DNA of 5,545 nucleotides. Source: Clostridiales bacterium. Its GTDB lineage: Bacteria; Bacillota; Clostridia; Christensenellales; Borkfalkiaceae. A model generated the notes under the pieces. It saw only the letters and a program-made list of their open reading frames with translations, was not told the DNA's origin and made no database searches. Both the position numbers and the translations under genes were made by a program. The stretch spans positions 1 through 5,545 of the forward strand of contig SVIK01000084.1 of NCBI GenBank assembly GCA_015069525.1, in the 5' to 3' direction. Shown here piece by piece: positions 1 through 5,545 of the stretch (its first letter is position 1; the number at the start of each line of letters is the position of its first letter).

Positions 1-875
1 CCCCCGATAGCGTGAAAACGTTGACGAACGTGCCCGTGTATTCTGCGGATAACGTTGCGGATATGACGGATAAAATCGACGTTATGATTATCTGTGGAGG
101 GAGCTCTACCGATTTGCCCAAGCAAACGCCTTTCCTTGCACAATATTTCAACGTAGTAGACAGCTTCGATACGCACGCAAAAATAAGTGAACATTTGCAA
201 AACGTGCATACCGTAGCGGAAAAAAATGAAAAAACGGCGATTATTTCCGCTGGGTGGGACCCTGGTATGTTCTCGCTTGCCCGTGCGTATGCGTGGGCGA
301 TACTTCCCCAAGGTAAGGATTATACCTTTTGGGGCAAGGGTGTCAGCCAAGGACACTCGGATGCGATTCGTCGTATCGAGGGCGTAGCCGACGGTAAACA
401 ATACACGATTCCCGTAGAAGAGGCGATTGATAGAGTGCGCAAAGGGGAAACGCCCGATTTAACCACGAGGGAAAAGCATAGAAGAGAGTGCTACGTCGTG
501 TTAAAAGAGGGCGCGGACGCGAAAAAGGTGGAAGAGGCAATTAAGACGATGCCCCATTATTTCGACGAATACGATACGAGCGTATACTTTATTTCACAAG
601 AGGAGCTTAACGAAAAGCACGGCGGGCTTCCCCATGGGGGTAGCGTGATTCGAAACGGCGTGACGGGGCAAAACGGCGAAAATAAGCACGTCATCGAATA
701 CAAAATCAAGCTGGATTCCAATGCGGAATTCACTTCGTCGGTACTCGTCGCTTGTGCAAGAGCGGTTTACCGCATGAGCCAAGAGGGGAAATACGGTTGC
801 ATGACGATGTTGGATATTCCTCCCGTGTACTTGATGAAACAATCGCGCGAAGAGGCGATTAAAAAATTGTTATAA
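1..875 (+). CDS. ddh: meso-diaminopimelate D-dehydrogenase, N-terminus cut off by the window
   Basis: NADPH-dependent enzyme that reductively aminates L-tetrahydrodipicolinate to meso-diaminopimelate in one step, supplying lysine and peptidoglycan precursors in the cytoplasm. The frame is open to the left edge (first full codon at 3). A GTG at 12 could be mistaken for a start, but the aligned family sequence continues upstream, and about 35 residues holding the GxGxxG dinucleotide-binding loop are missing. Counting from that GTG, visible signatures are ICGGSSTDLP (27-36), GWDPGMFS (81-88), FWGKGVSQGHSDAIRR (106-121) and GGLPHGG (204-210). All match Corynebacterium glutamicum Ddh as I remember it, including equivalents of its Asp90 and Asp120 (D53 and D83 here). 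The C-terminus is complete, and the full protein would be about 325 residues, normal for the family. It converges on radA across a shared terminator. Function is confident; the true start is not visible. Confidence 0.93.
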   Translation, partial: PDSVKTLTNVPVYSADNVADMTDKIDVMIICGGSSTDLPKQTPFLAQYFNVVDSFDTHAKISEHLQNVHTVAEKNEKTAIISAGWDPGMFSLARAYAWAILPQGKDYTFWGKGVSQGHSDAIRRIEGVADGKQYTIPVEEAIDRVRKGETPDLTTREKHRRECYVVLKEGADAKKVEEAIKTMPHYFDEYDTSVYFISQEELNEKHGGLPHGGSVIRNGVTGQNGENKHVIEYKIKLDSNAEFTSSVLVACARAVYRMSQEGKYGCMTMLDIPPVYLMKQSREEAIKKLL

Positions 876-888
876 CGTACGATAAAAT

Positions 889-920
889 AAAAAAAGGACT
901 TCGTTAAGAAGTCCTTTTTT
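889..920. terminator. Bidirectional intrinsic terminator between ddh and radA
   Basis: A perfect 7-bp stem, GGACTTC (896-902) with GAAGTCC (908-914), closes a 5-nt loop. It is flanked by seven A on the left (889-895) and six T on the right (915-920). It therefore reads as stem plus U-tract on both strands. It lies 20 nt past the ddh stop and 13 nt past the radA stop, so it can end both convergent units. Confidence 0.92.
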
Positions 921-927
921 CATATTT

Positions 928-2325
928 TTAATTATTGGTAGGGGCGGGGCGTAAAGATAACGCCTTTATCATTTGCCCGACGTATTGTACGGGGACAAGC
1001 TCGATTTTATCGGCGTATTTTTGGCAGATTTTCATATTCTTGGCGGGGAGTATTACCCGCTTAAAGCCCGTTTTAATGCACTCGTTTACGCGCTTATCGG
1101 CTTGTGACACGGGGCGGATTTCGCCCGTTAAACCCACTTCGCCGAACAGCGCCGTATATTTATCAATAGGGGTGTCGCTTGCTCCGCTGGCGAGAGAGGC
1201 GCAAATTGCCAAATCGACGGACGGCTCGCCAAGCTTAATTCCGCCCATTGCGTTGATGTACACGTCCGAAGCAAAGAAAGGGATTCCGCACCGCTTTTCC
1301 AAGACGGCGATTAGCACCACGAGTTTGTTGTAATCTACGCCCAAGCTCATACGGCGAGGCGCGCCGAAAGGGGTTTTGGCGATGAGCGTTTGAATTTCCA
1401 CGTTCATACAACGGTTTCCGCTTTCCGAGGGGGTGACGGCAGAGCCTGCCGAAATACCGCGTGTGTCGGATAGAAACAAATTGGCGTAATCGCCCACGCT
1501 TTTGATGCCTGCGTCCGTCATCTCGAAAACGCCCACCTCTTGTGCCGAGCCGAAACGGTTTTTCACGGCGCGAAGAAGCCTGTAATTATCTTCTTGCTGA
1601 CCTTCGAAATAGAGCACGGTATCCATGATATGTTCGAGTACCTTTGGTCCAGCCAACGCACCCTCTTTCGTCACGTGCCCAATAATAAAGAAAGTGACGT
1701 TTTGCGATTTTGCAATGCGCATCAATTTAGAAGCGCACTCGCGTACCTGCCCCACGCTTCCTGCCGAGGAGGAGAGCGTTTCCGTGTATACGGCTTGGAT
1801 AGAGTCGATAACCACGACGGTATGTCCGTCAATCGACGTTTCGATATCCTCCAAGCACGTTTCGTTTAAAAGGTAGAGGTTGTCGGAGGTTAAACCCAAT
1901 CTTTCGCAACGCATTTTCACCTGCGAACAGCTTTCTTCTGCCGATACGTAGAGGACTTTTTCCTCTTTGGCAAGGTTTGCCGAAACTTGGGTAAGCAAAG
2001 TGGATTTACCAATGCCAGGGTCGCCCCCAAGAAGCACGAGCGAGCCTCTTACCATGCCTCCGCCCAGCACGGTATCAAATTCTTCAATTCCGCAATTTAC
2101 GCGGTTAAATTTTTCGTAGCCCACTTTGGAAAGGGGAATTGCACGCGTCTGCGTTTTTTGCGCAACCGCGCCCATGCGAGAGGGGGTATCCGCTACGCGG
2201 ACAAGTTCTTCTTGCATGGTATTAAATTCTCCGCAATCGGGGCATTTCCCCAGCCACTTCGGTGCGGTATAACCGCATTGACTACATACGAATTGGCTGA
2301 CGGGGGCTTTTTGTTTGGTCGCCAT
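928..2325 (-). CDS. radA: DNA repair protein RadA (Sms), branch-migration ATPase
   Basis: A 465-residue cytoplasmic RecA-like ATPase/helicase that acts with RecA on recombination intermediates, promoting branch migration and D-loop extension. Domains in order: an N-terminal C4 zinc finger (Cys14, Cys17, Cys28, Cys31); a RecA-type core with Walker A GGDPGIGKST (100-109) and Walker B ending in Asp174; the RadA-specific KNRFG motif (255-259); and a C-terminal Lon-protease-like P domain from about 300 to 460, which in this family is structural, not proteolytic. Length is typical (about 455-465). The ATG at 2325 places the zinc finger at its usual distance from the N-terminus. It is the last gene of the rqcP-ispDF-radA unit and stops 13 nt before the shared terminator. 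All diagnostic motifs are intact. Confidence 0.97.
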   Translation of the reverse strand: MATKQKAPVSQFVCSQCGYTAPKWLGKCPDCGEFNTMQEELVRVADTPSRMGAVAQKTQTRAIPLSKVGYEKFNRVNCGIEEFDTVLGGGMVRGSLVLLGGDPGIGKSTLLTQVSANLAKEEKVLYVSAEESCSQVKMRCERLGLTSDNLYLLNETCLEDIETSIDGHTVVVIDSIQAVYTETLSSSAGSVGQVRECASKLMRIAKSQNVTFFIIGHVTKEGALAGPKVLEHIMDTVLYFEGQQEDNYRLLRAVKNRFGSAQEVGVFEMTDAGIKSVGDYANLFLSDTRGISAGSAVTPSESGNRCMNVEIQTLIAKTPFGAPRRMSLGVDYNKLVVLIAVLEKRCGIPFFASDVYINAMGGIKLGEPSVDLAICASLASGASDTPIDKYTALFGEVGLTGEIRPVSQADKRVNECIKTGFKRVILPAKNMKICQKYADKIELVPVQYVGQMIKALSLRPAPTNN

Positions 2326-2334
2326 AAATGTTCT

Positions 2335-3459
2335 TTACTCCTTTAATAACGCGTACGCGTAAACGGTAATGCCTTTGCCTTCGCCTACGTAGCCCAAGCC
2401 CTCGTTCGTGCCTGCCGTAATGCCAACGGCGGTAGGGTCTACTTTCAAGGCGGAGGAAAGACGGTTTTTCATTTCGTCTATATATTTTGCAAGGCGGGGC
2501 TTTTCCGCTTGCACGGCGATGGATACGTTTTGCACTCGATATCCCTTTTCATGGAGCATGGATACGACCGTTGCCAACATTTCCATCGAATCGGCGTCCT
2601 TCCATTTTTCGTCCGTATCGGGGAAATAATACCCGATATCCTTTAAGCCTACGGCGGAAAGCAGAGCGTCCATAAGCGCATGGATAAGCACGTCGCCGTC
2701 GCTATGCGCAATCAGTCCGCTATCCGAGGGGATTTTTACGCCACCGAGCGTGATATACGTTTGCTCTTTTCCAAACGCATGCGTATCTACGCCGAACCCG
2801 CAACGGACGGCGTTTTTCGAAAAATCGTTTGCGTGGGTGAGCTTGATATTCGCTTTGTCGCCCTCGCAAAGGACGGGCTTTCCGCAAAAGGAAGCGAACA
2901 CGGATGAATCGTCCGTGTAAGTGGCTTCGCCTTGTTCAAAAGCCTGTTGATAAGCAAAGAGGATATTTTCTTTGAAAAAGCCTTGTGGCGTTTGGATTTG
3001 ATACAGATTGTTTCTGTCGGGTACGTCTACGATTTTGCCTTTGTCCGCTACGGCAATCGTGTCCGTGCAATCAACGGCGCAAATACCGCTCCCGTAAGAA
3101 TAGACGCTATGGATACAATTATCAATAGCCGTGCGGGTGATAAAAGGACGAGCGCCGTCGTGGATAAGCACAATATCCGTGCTCACCGTTTGTAAGGCGT
3201 TGTATACCGATTGCGAGCGTGTTTCTCCGCCGAGTACCACACGCGTGCGCGGGTATTTTTCGCAAAGGGAAGAAATTTCCGCAAAATCGTTTTGCGAGGA
3301 AGTGACGACGATTTCTTCAACGCCGTCGAAATCGAACGCGTTTATGGATTTTTCAAGCGCCGTCGAGCCTTGAAAGGGGACGAGCAGTTTGTTCTTTTCA
3401 AATCCTGCGCGCGTGCCTTTGCCTGCACCGCAAATGATAACGCCAACCGAATATTTCAT
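2335..3459 (-). CDS. ispDF: Bifunctional IspD/IspF enzyme of the MEP isoprenoid pathway
   Basis: A 374-residue fusion catalysing two non-consecutive MEP steps: CTP-dependent cytidylylation of 2-C-methyl-D-erythritol 4-phosphate (IspD) and cyclisation to 2-C-methyl-D-erythritol 2,4-cyclodiphosphate (IspF). IspD spans about 1-215: the nucleotide-binding loop GAGKGTR (11-17) with probable catalytic Arg17 and Lys24, then GGETRSQSVYNAL (77-89), HDGARPF (100-106), QTPQGF (156-161) and TDDSS (182-186). IspF spans about 219-374: metal ligands Asp225, His227 and His260, HSDGD (252-256), FPDTD (279-283) and the C-terminal NEGLGYVGEGKG. Both halves look catalytically complete and are joined with almost no linker. 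The usual ATTTE near the IspF active site reads AGTNE here. The ATG overlaps the rqcP stop (ATGA), with GAGG 8 nt upstream. IspE, the intervening enzyme, is not in the window. Confidence 0.96.
   Translation of the reverse strand: MKYSVGVIICGAGKGTRAGFEKNKLLVPFQGSTALEKSINAFDFDGVEEIVVTSSQNDFAEISSLCEKYPRTRVVLGGETRSQSVYNALQTVSTDIVLIHDGARPFITRTAIDNCIHSVYSYGSGICAVDCTDTIAVADKGKIVDVPDRNNLYQIQTPQGFFKENILFAYQQAFEQGEATYTDDSSVFASFCGKPVLCEGDKANIKLTHANDFSKNAVRCGFGVDTHAFGKEQTYITLGGVKIPSDSGLIAHSDGDVLIHALMDALLSAVGLKDIGYYFPDTDEKWKDADSMEMLATVVSMLHEKGYRVQNVSIAVQAEKPRLAKYIDEMKNRLSSALKVDPTAVGITAGTNEGLGYVGEGKGITVYAYALLKE
2338..2344 (-). promoter_or_regulatory. radA ribosome-binding site inside the end of ispDF
   Basis: On the minus strand AAAGGAG lies 12 nt before the radA ATG, overlapping the last two sense codons (Lys-Glu) of ispDF. 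The spacing is on the long side, but rpoB in this window also has a 12-nt spacer. The arrangement implies that radA is translated from the ispDF message and may be coupled to it. Confidence 0.75.
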
Positions 3460-3698
3460 GCAATTACCTCGTAGAGGGAAGAAGCTTCTTCCTTTTTTAC
3501 CGTTTCTTTAATATTTAACACGCGGAATTTTAAAACGCCCGAAGCGTACAGCACCTCAACCACGTCGCCCACCTTAATTTTGGTGGACGGTTTTGCCGTT
3601 TTGCCGTTGATAAGAACCTTGTCTTCTCCGCAGGCTTCTTGGGCGACGGTACGCCTTTTTAAAATGCGTGATACTTTCAAAAATTTGTCAATTCTCAT
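3456..3698 (-). CDS. rqcP: RqcP (YabO/Hsp15-like) S4-domain ribosome quality control protein
   Basis: A small S4 RNA-binding protein. Its Bacillus subtilis homologue RqcP binds stalled 50S subunits and works with RqcH to add C-terminal alanine tails to incomplete chains. The N-terminus MRIDKFLKVSRILKRRT is nearly identical to YabO as I recall it. The S4 core continues with VLINGKTAKPSTKIKVGD, and the end has the KKEEA..LY motif typical of YabO. I chose the ATG at 3698 (80 residues) because it matches the family N-terminus and has GGAA 6 nt upstream. An in-frame TTG at 3710 would add only Met-Glu-Phe-Phe and overlaps that site. It is first in the operon, and its TGA shares bases with the ispDF ATG, suggesting translational coupling. 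A generic S4-domain heat-shock (Hsp15) label is the alternative. Confidence 0.9.
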   Translation of the reverse strand: MRIDKFLKVSRILKRRTVAQEACGEDKVLINGKTAKPSTKIKVGDVVEVLYASGVLKFRVLNIKETVKKEEASSLYEVIA

Positions 3699-3738
3699 AA
3701 AAAATTCCAAAAAAAATCAAAAAGAGTTTCAAAAACGC

Positions 3739-3767
3739 TTGACATCTTTTTTTGGGGCGCTTATAAT
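3739..3767 (+). promoter_or_regulatory. P1: perfect-consensus sigma-70/sigma-A promoter for rpoB
   Basis: TTGACA (3739-3744) and TATAAT (3762-3767) are separated by exactly 17 bp, so both hexamers and the spacer are ideal. Predicted transcription start is near 3774, giving a leader of about 249 nt before the rpoB ATG. Activity is inferred, not measured. Confidence 0.75.
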
Positions 3768-3809
3768 TAGATAATGTATCATTATGCTTATTATGGCGTA
3801 TTTCCGCCC

Positions 3810-3829
3810 CGAGCCGATTTTTCGGCTTG
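3810..3829 (+). other. Leader hairpin 1 of the P1 transcript
   Basis: AGCCGA (3812-3817) pairs with TCGGCT (3822-3827) around a TTTT loop. It extends outward by a G-U and a C-G pair in the plus-strand RNA only, making 8 bp. No U-tract follows, so it is not a terminator by itself. The extra pairs form only in plus-sense RNA, which favours a role in the rpoB leader. Confidence 0.45.
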
Positions 3830-3878
3830 AAAAAAACCTTGAAAACCTCAGGAAAATCAAGGGATTGCGGTTTTTTTT
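3830..3878. terminator. Possible intrinsic terminator or attenuator in the rqcP/rpoB leaders
   Basis: CCTTGA (3837-3842) and TCAAGG (3857-3862) form a 6-bp stem over a 14-nt loop. In minus-strand RNA the stem is followed at once by seven U (3836-3830), the usual terminator form. In plus-strand RNA it is followed by GATTGCGG and then eight U (3871-3878). The A-run 3830-3836 could instead pair with that U-run. The stem is modest, so strength is uncertain. It lies inside the predicted leaders of both P1 (+) and the opposing minus promoter, so it could attenuate either or limit antisense readthrough. Confidence 0.4.
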
Positions 3879-3903
3879 GACAAAACGCTTATATTGCTAT
3901 TAT
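3877..3903 (+). promoter_or_regulatory. P2: possible second rpoB promoter
   Basis: A perfect TTGACA (3877-3882) starts in the T-run of the hairpin. The best -10 is TATTAT (3898-3903), 5 of 6 matches but only 15 bp away; TATACC (3901-3906) at 18 bp is weaker. It would start rpoB transcription beyond the hairpin. Weak call because of the spacing. Confidence 0.25.
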
Positions 3904-3927
3904 ACCGCAAAAATAGGCAAAAGTAAA
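3899..3927 (-). promoter_or_regulatory. Minus-strand promoter for the rqcP-ispDF-radA operon
   Basis: On the minus strand TTTACT (3927-3922, 4 of 6 matches) and a perfect TATAAT (3904-3899) are 17 bp apart. The predicted start is near 3892, giving a leader of about 190 nt to rqcP. Its -10 overlaps the P2 -10 on the other strand (TATTATA). It is the best minus-strand candidate I found; nothing closer to rqcP has both hexamers. Confidence 0.45.
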
Positions 3928-4004
3928 GCATTATGAGAAAAAATTTGGAAAATTCGATTTTTATCGATGAAAAGATATATTCGGTAAATCGCTAAAAAAT
4001 ATGT

Positions 4005-4010
4005 AAGGAG
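4005..4010 (+). promoter_or_regulatory. rpoB ribosome-binding site
   Basis: AAGGAG lies 12 nt before the ATG at 4023, a strong core with a slightly long spacer. No alternative start codon in the rpoB frame lies closer, so it supports 4023 as the start. Confidence 0.75.
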
Positions 4011-4022
4011 CTTTTAGAACGA

Positions 4023-5545
4023 ATGGATTTACCTATTTCAAAGTATGGAAAAACCGAACGTAAAAAATTCGGCAAAATCGACGACGTAATCGACATTCCC
4101 GACCTCGTCGAAATCCAGAAAGACAGCTACAAGACCTTCATTGAAGAAGGGATTGCAGAGGTATTCGAGGATTTCTCCCCGATTACCGACTACTCCGACC
4201 ATTTTGAACTCTACTTTTTAGAGCACAGATTTGGCGACAAACCTAAGTATGACGAAAAAGAGTGTCGTACGCGTGACGCAACATACGCGCTTCCTTTGCG
4301 TGTGAAAGTGCGTCTTGTCAATAAGGTGAAAAACGAAGTACTCGACCAAGAAGTTTTCATGGGCGACCTTCCCCTTATGACGGAAAACGGCGCTTTCATC
4401 ATCAACGGTGCGGAACGTGTTATCGTTTCCCAGCTCGTTCGTTCGCCCGGCGTTTACAATTCGTCGAGCAAGGACAAGACGGGTAAAGAAATGTTCGCGA
4501 CGACCGTTATGCCCAACCGCGGTGCTTGGCTCGAACTTGAACAAGACGCACAAGACGCTTTGTACGTACGTGTGGATAGAAAGAAGAAGCTTTGCATCAC
4601 GGTGCTTTTGCGTGCGCTCGGCTACGGTTCTAACCGTGCGATTGAGGACTTGTTCCCCGGCAACAAAATTATTGCTACGACGCTTGCAAAGGATACGGCA
4701 AAGAGTGAATCGGACGGCTTGTACGAATTGTACCGTCGTCTTCGCCCCGGCGAAGCGCCTACGGAAGATTCCGTAAGGGCGCACCTTTTCAACTTGTTCT
4801 TCGACCCTCGTCGCTACGACATCGCGAAGGTGGGCAGATACAAGTACAATAAAAAGCTTAACCTTGCGTTCCGTTTGGAAGGCCGTCGCGTTGCGGAAAA
4901 TATCGTAAACCCTGAAACGGGCGAAATCCTCGCTATGGAAGGGGACATCATTTCCGAAACGAAGGCAAAGGAAATCCAAAACTGCGGTGTCAACGAAGTG
5001 TTCGTCTTCGTGGACGACCCCGAACAAGGGGAAATTAAGCATAAGATTATCGCAAACGGCACGGTGGATTTTGCGGCTATCTCCGATATCCCCGTACATG
5101 TGCGCGCAAAAGATTTCGGCTTGCTTCCTACCGTTTACTATCCCAACTATAAATTCTCCAAGCTCATCGCAGAGGAATGTGCGACGCTTAGCGTAGAAGA
5201 AGTTGCGGACAAGTACATGGACGACATTAACGAGCTCTATAAAACGATTGAAAAAGCGGAAGAGCCCGACGAAAAGCCCGAAGAAAAGAAAAACAGAGAA
5301 AAGAGAAGGGACAACCGTTGCAAATTCGTTTCGGCTTGTAAGCTTTTCCACGAAGTTTTGCGTAGCGAACACCCCGTTCCTACCAAAGAACAAAAGAAGG
5401 AAATGCGTCCCCTTATCGACAAGCTCTGCCATAAGCATATCACCGTAGACGATATCGTTGCTTCCATTTCGAGCAACCTTGATTTGCGCTACGGCATCGG
5501 CACGACGGATAATATCGACCACCTCGGCAACCGTCGTGTGCGTTC
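4023..5545 (+). CDS. rpoB: RNA polymerase beta subunit, N-terminal 507 residues (right end cut off)
   Basis: Beta subunit of DNA-dependent RNA polymerase, forming one pincer of the clamp and part of the catalytic centre. The frame from ATG 4023 is open to the window end. Landmarks: IPDLVEIQKDSY near the N-terminus, LRVKVRLVNK and VFMGDLPLMT in the protrusion, NGAERVIVSQLVRSPGVY (128-145), MPNRGAW (163-169), RLRPGEAPT, VGRYKYNKKL (270-279) and IDHLGNRRVR (498-507). The rifampicin-resistance cluster would begin just outside the window. The lobe/external-1 region after residue 280 carries the clostridial-type segment KDFGL...KHITVDDI, enlarged by a charged stretch (410-432). The invariant-looking DDIDHLGNRR reads DNIDHLGNRR. 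rpoB is first in its unit: no rplJL precedes it, and the gene upstream is divergent. rpoC is expected downstream but not seen. Identity is certain. Confidence 0.98.
   Translation, partial: MDLPISKYGKTERKKFGKIDDVIDIPDLVEIQKDSYKTFIEEGIAEVFEDFSPITDYSDHFELYFLEHRFGDKPKYDEKECRTRDATYALPLRVKVRLVNKVKNEVLDQEVFMGDLPLMTENGAFIINGAERVIVSQLVRSPGVYNSSSKDKTGKEMFATTVMPNRGAWLELEQDAQDALYVRVDRKKKLCITVLLRALGYGSNRAIEDLFPGNKIIATTLAKDTAKSESDGLYELYRRLRPGEAPTEDSVRAHLFNLFFDPRRYDIAKVGRYKYNKKLNLAFRLEGRRVAENIVNPETGEILAMEGDIISETKAKEIQNCGVNEVFVFVDDPEQGEIKHKIIANGTVDFAAISDIPVHVRAKDFGLLPTVYYPNYKFSKLIAEECATLSVEEVADKYMDDINELYKTIEKAEEPDEKPEEKKNREKRRDNRCKFVSACKLFHEVLRSEHPVPTKEQKKEMRPLIDKLCHKHITVDDIVASISSNLDLRYGIGTTDNIDHLGNRRVR

Larger units (their letters stand above)
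3699..4022. other. 324-bp divergent regulatory region between rqcP and rpoB
   Basis: AT-rich region with no convincing protein gene. Reading rightward it holds poly-A/T tracts just upstream of rqcP, promoter P1 (+) at 3739-3767, a hairpin at 3810-3829, a terminator-like hairpin with flanking A and T runs at 3830-3878, and a second TTGACA (+) at 3877. Next come a minus-strand promoter at 3899-3927, a purine-rich rpoB leader with a weak TCGAT/ATCGA hairpin (3954-3967), and the rpoB ribosome-binding site. An alternative pairing of CGATTT (3955-3960) with AAATCG (3986-3991) would compete with the weak hairpin. I recognise no riboswitch or ribosomal-protein leader class. Confidence 0.8.

Noticed and set aside
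12..14. GTG as the real start of ddh
   Set aside because: The frame stays open upstream and family alignment needs about 35 more residues, including the nucleotide-binding loop; the gene is cut by the window edge.
935..1333. 132-codon plus-strand frame opposite radA
   Set aside because: Antisense shadow of the RadA C-terminal domain, with no recognisable motif, ribosome-binding site or promoter.
3708..3710. TTG as the rqcP start
   Set aside because: It adds four residues absent from the family and overlaps the likely ribosome-binding site for the ATG at 3698.
3760..3765. Minus-strand TATAAG as a -10 for rqcP
   Set aside because: Five of six matches, but no -35-like hexamer at 16-18 bp (AGCATA and neighbours); probably just the complement of the AT-rich P1 -10.
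3954..3991. Riboswitch or ribosomal-protein-type leader before rpoB
   Set aside because: Only two weak, mutually exclusive 5-6 bp stems, with no conserved motif of a known class.
3699..4022. Hidden insertion sequence, MITE or non-coding RNA gene in the intergenic region
   Set aside because: No terminal inverted repeats, target duplications or tRNA/small RNA features could be seen; promoters and short hairpins account for the structure.
4218..5522. 434-codon open frame on the minus strand
   Set aside because: It is fully antisense to rpoB, whose plus-strand frame encodes unmistakable conserved motifs throughout. The antisense translation shows no family motifs; long antisense frames are common opposite codon-biased genes.

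Overview
The window looks like chromosomal core-gene DNA of a Firmicute, probably an uncultured Clostridia relative. The evidence is an RqcP-type S4 protein very close to Bacillus YabO, a RadA, MEP-pathway isoprenoid enzymes, a meso-diaminopimelate dehydrogenase, and an RpoB whose middle region follows the clostridial pattern. Base composition is moderate, the standard genetic code is used, and all reading frames are intact. There is no sign of mobile DNA, CRISPR arrays or RNA genes. The taxonomic call rests on remembered family sequences, not on a search.

Layout, left to right. (1) Positions 1-875, plus strand: ddh, meso-diaminopimelate dehydrogenase, missing its N-terminus at the window edge. 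(2) Positions 889-920: a strong bidirectional intrinsic terminator between convergent genes. (3) Positions 3698 down to 928, minus strand: a compact operon rqcP -> ispDF -> radA. rqcP and ispDF overlap by 4 nt (ATGA). ispDF and radA are 9 nt apart, with the radA ribosome-binding site inside the end of ispDF. (4) Positions 3699-4022: a 324-bp intergenic region between divergent transcription units. It holds a perfect-consensus plus-strand promoter, a good minus-strand promoter facing it, and terminator-like hairpins between them. (5) Positions 4023-5545, plus strand: the first 507 codons of rpoB, running off the right edge just before the rifampicin-resistance region.

The genes serve cell-wall/lysine synthesis (ddh), isoprenoid synthesis (ispDF), recombination and repair (radA), rescue of stalled ribosomes (rqcP) and transcription (rpoB). 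They are housekeeping functions, not one pathway. No new multi-gene system is evident. The parts most worth a second look are the regulatory region 3739-4022, with its face-to-face promoters, overlapping antisense leaders and possible attenuator; rpoB starting its own unit with no rplJL before it; and a charged, apparently lineage-specific extension inside RpoB.
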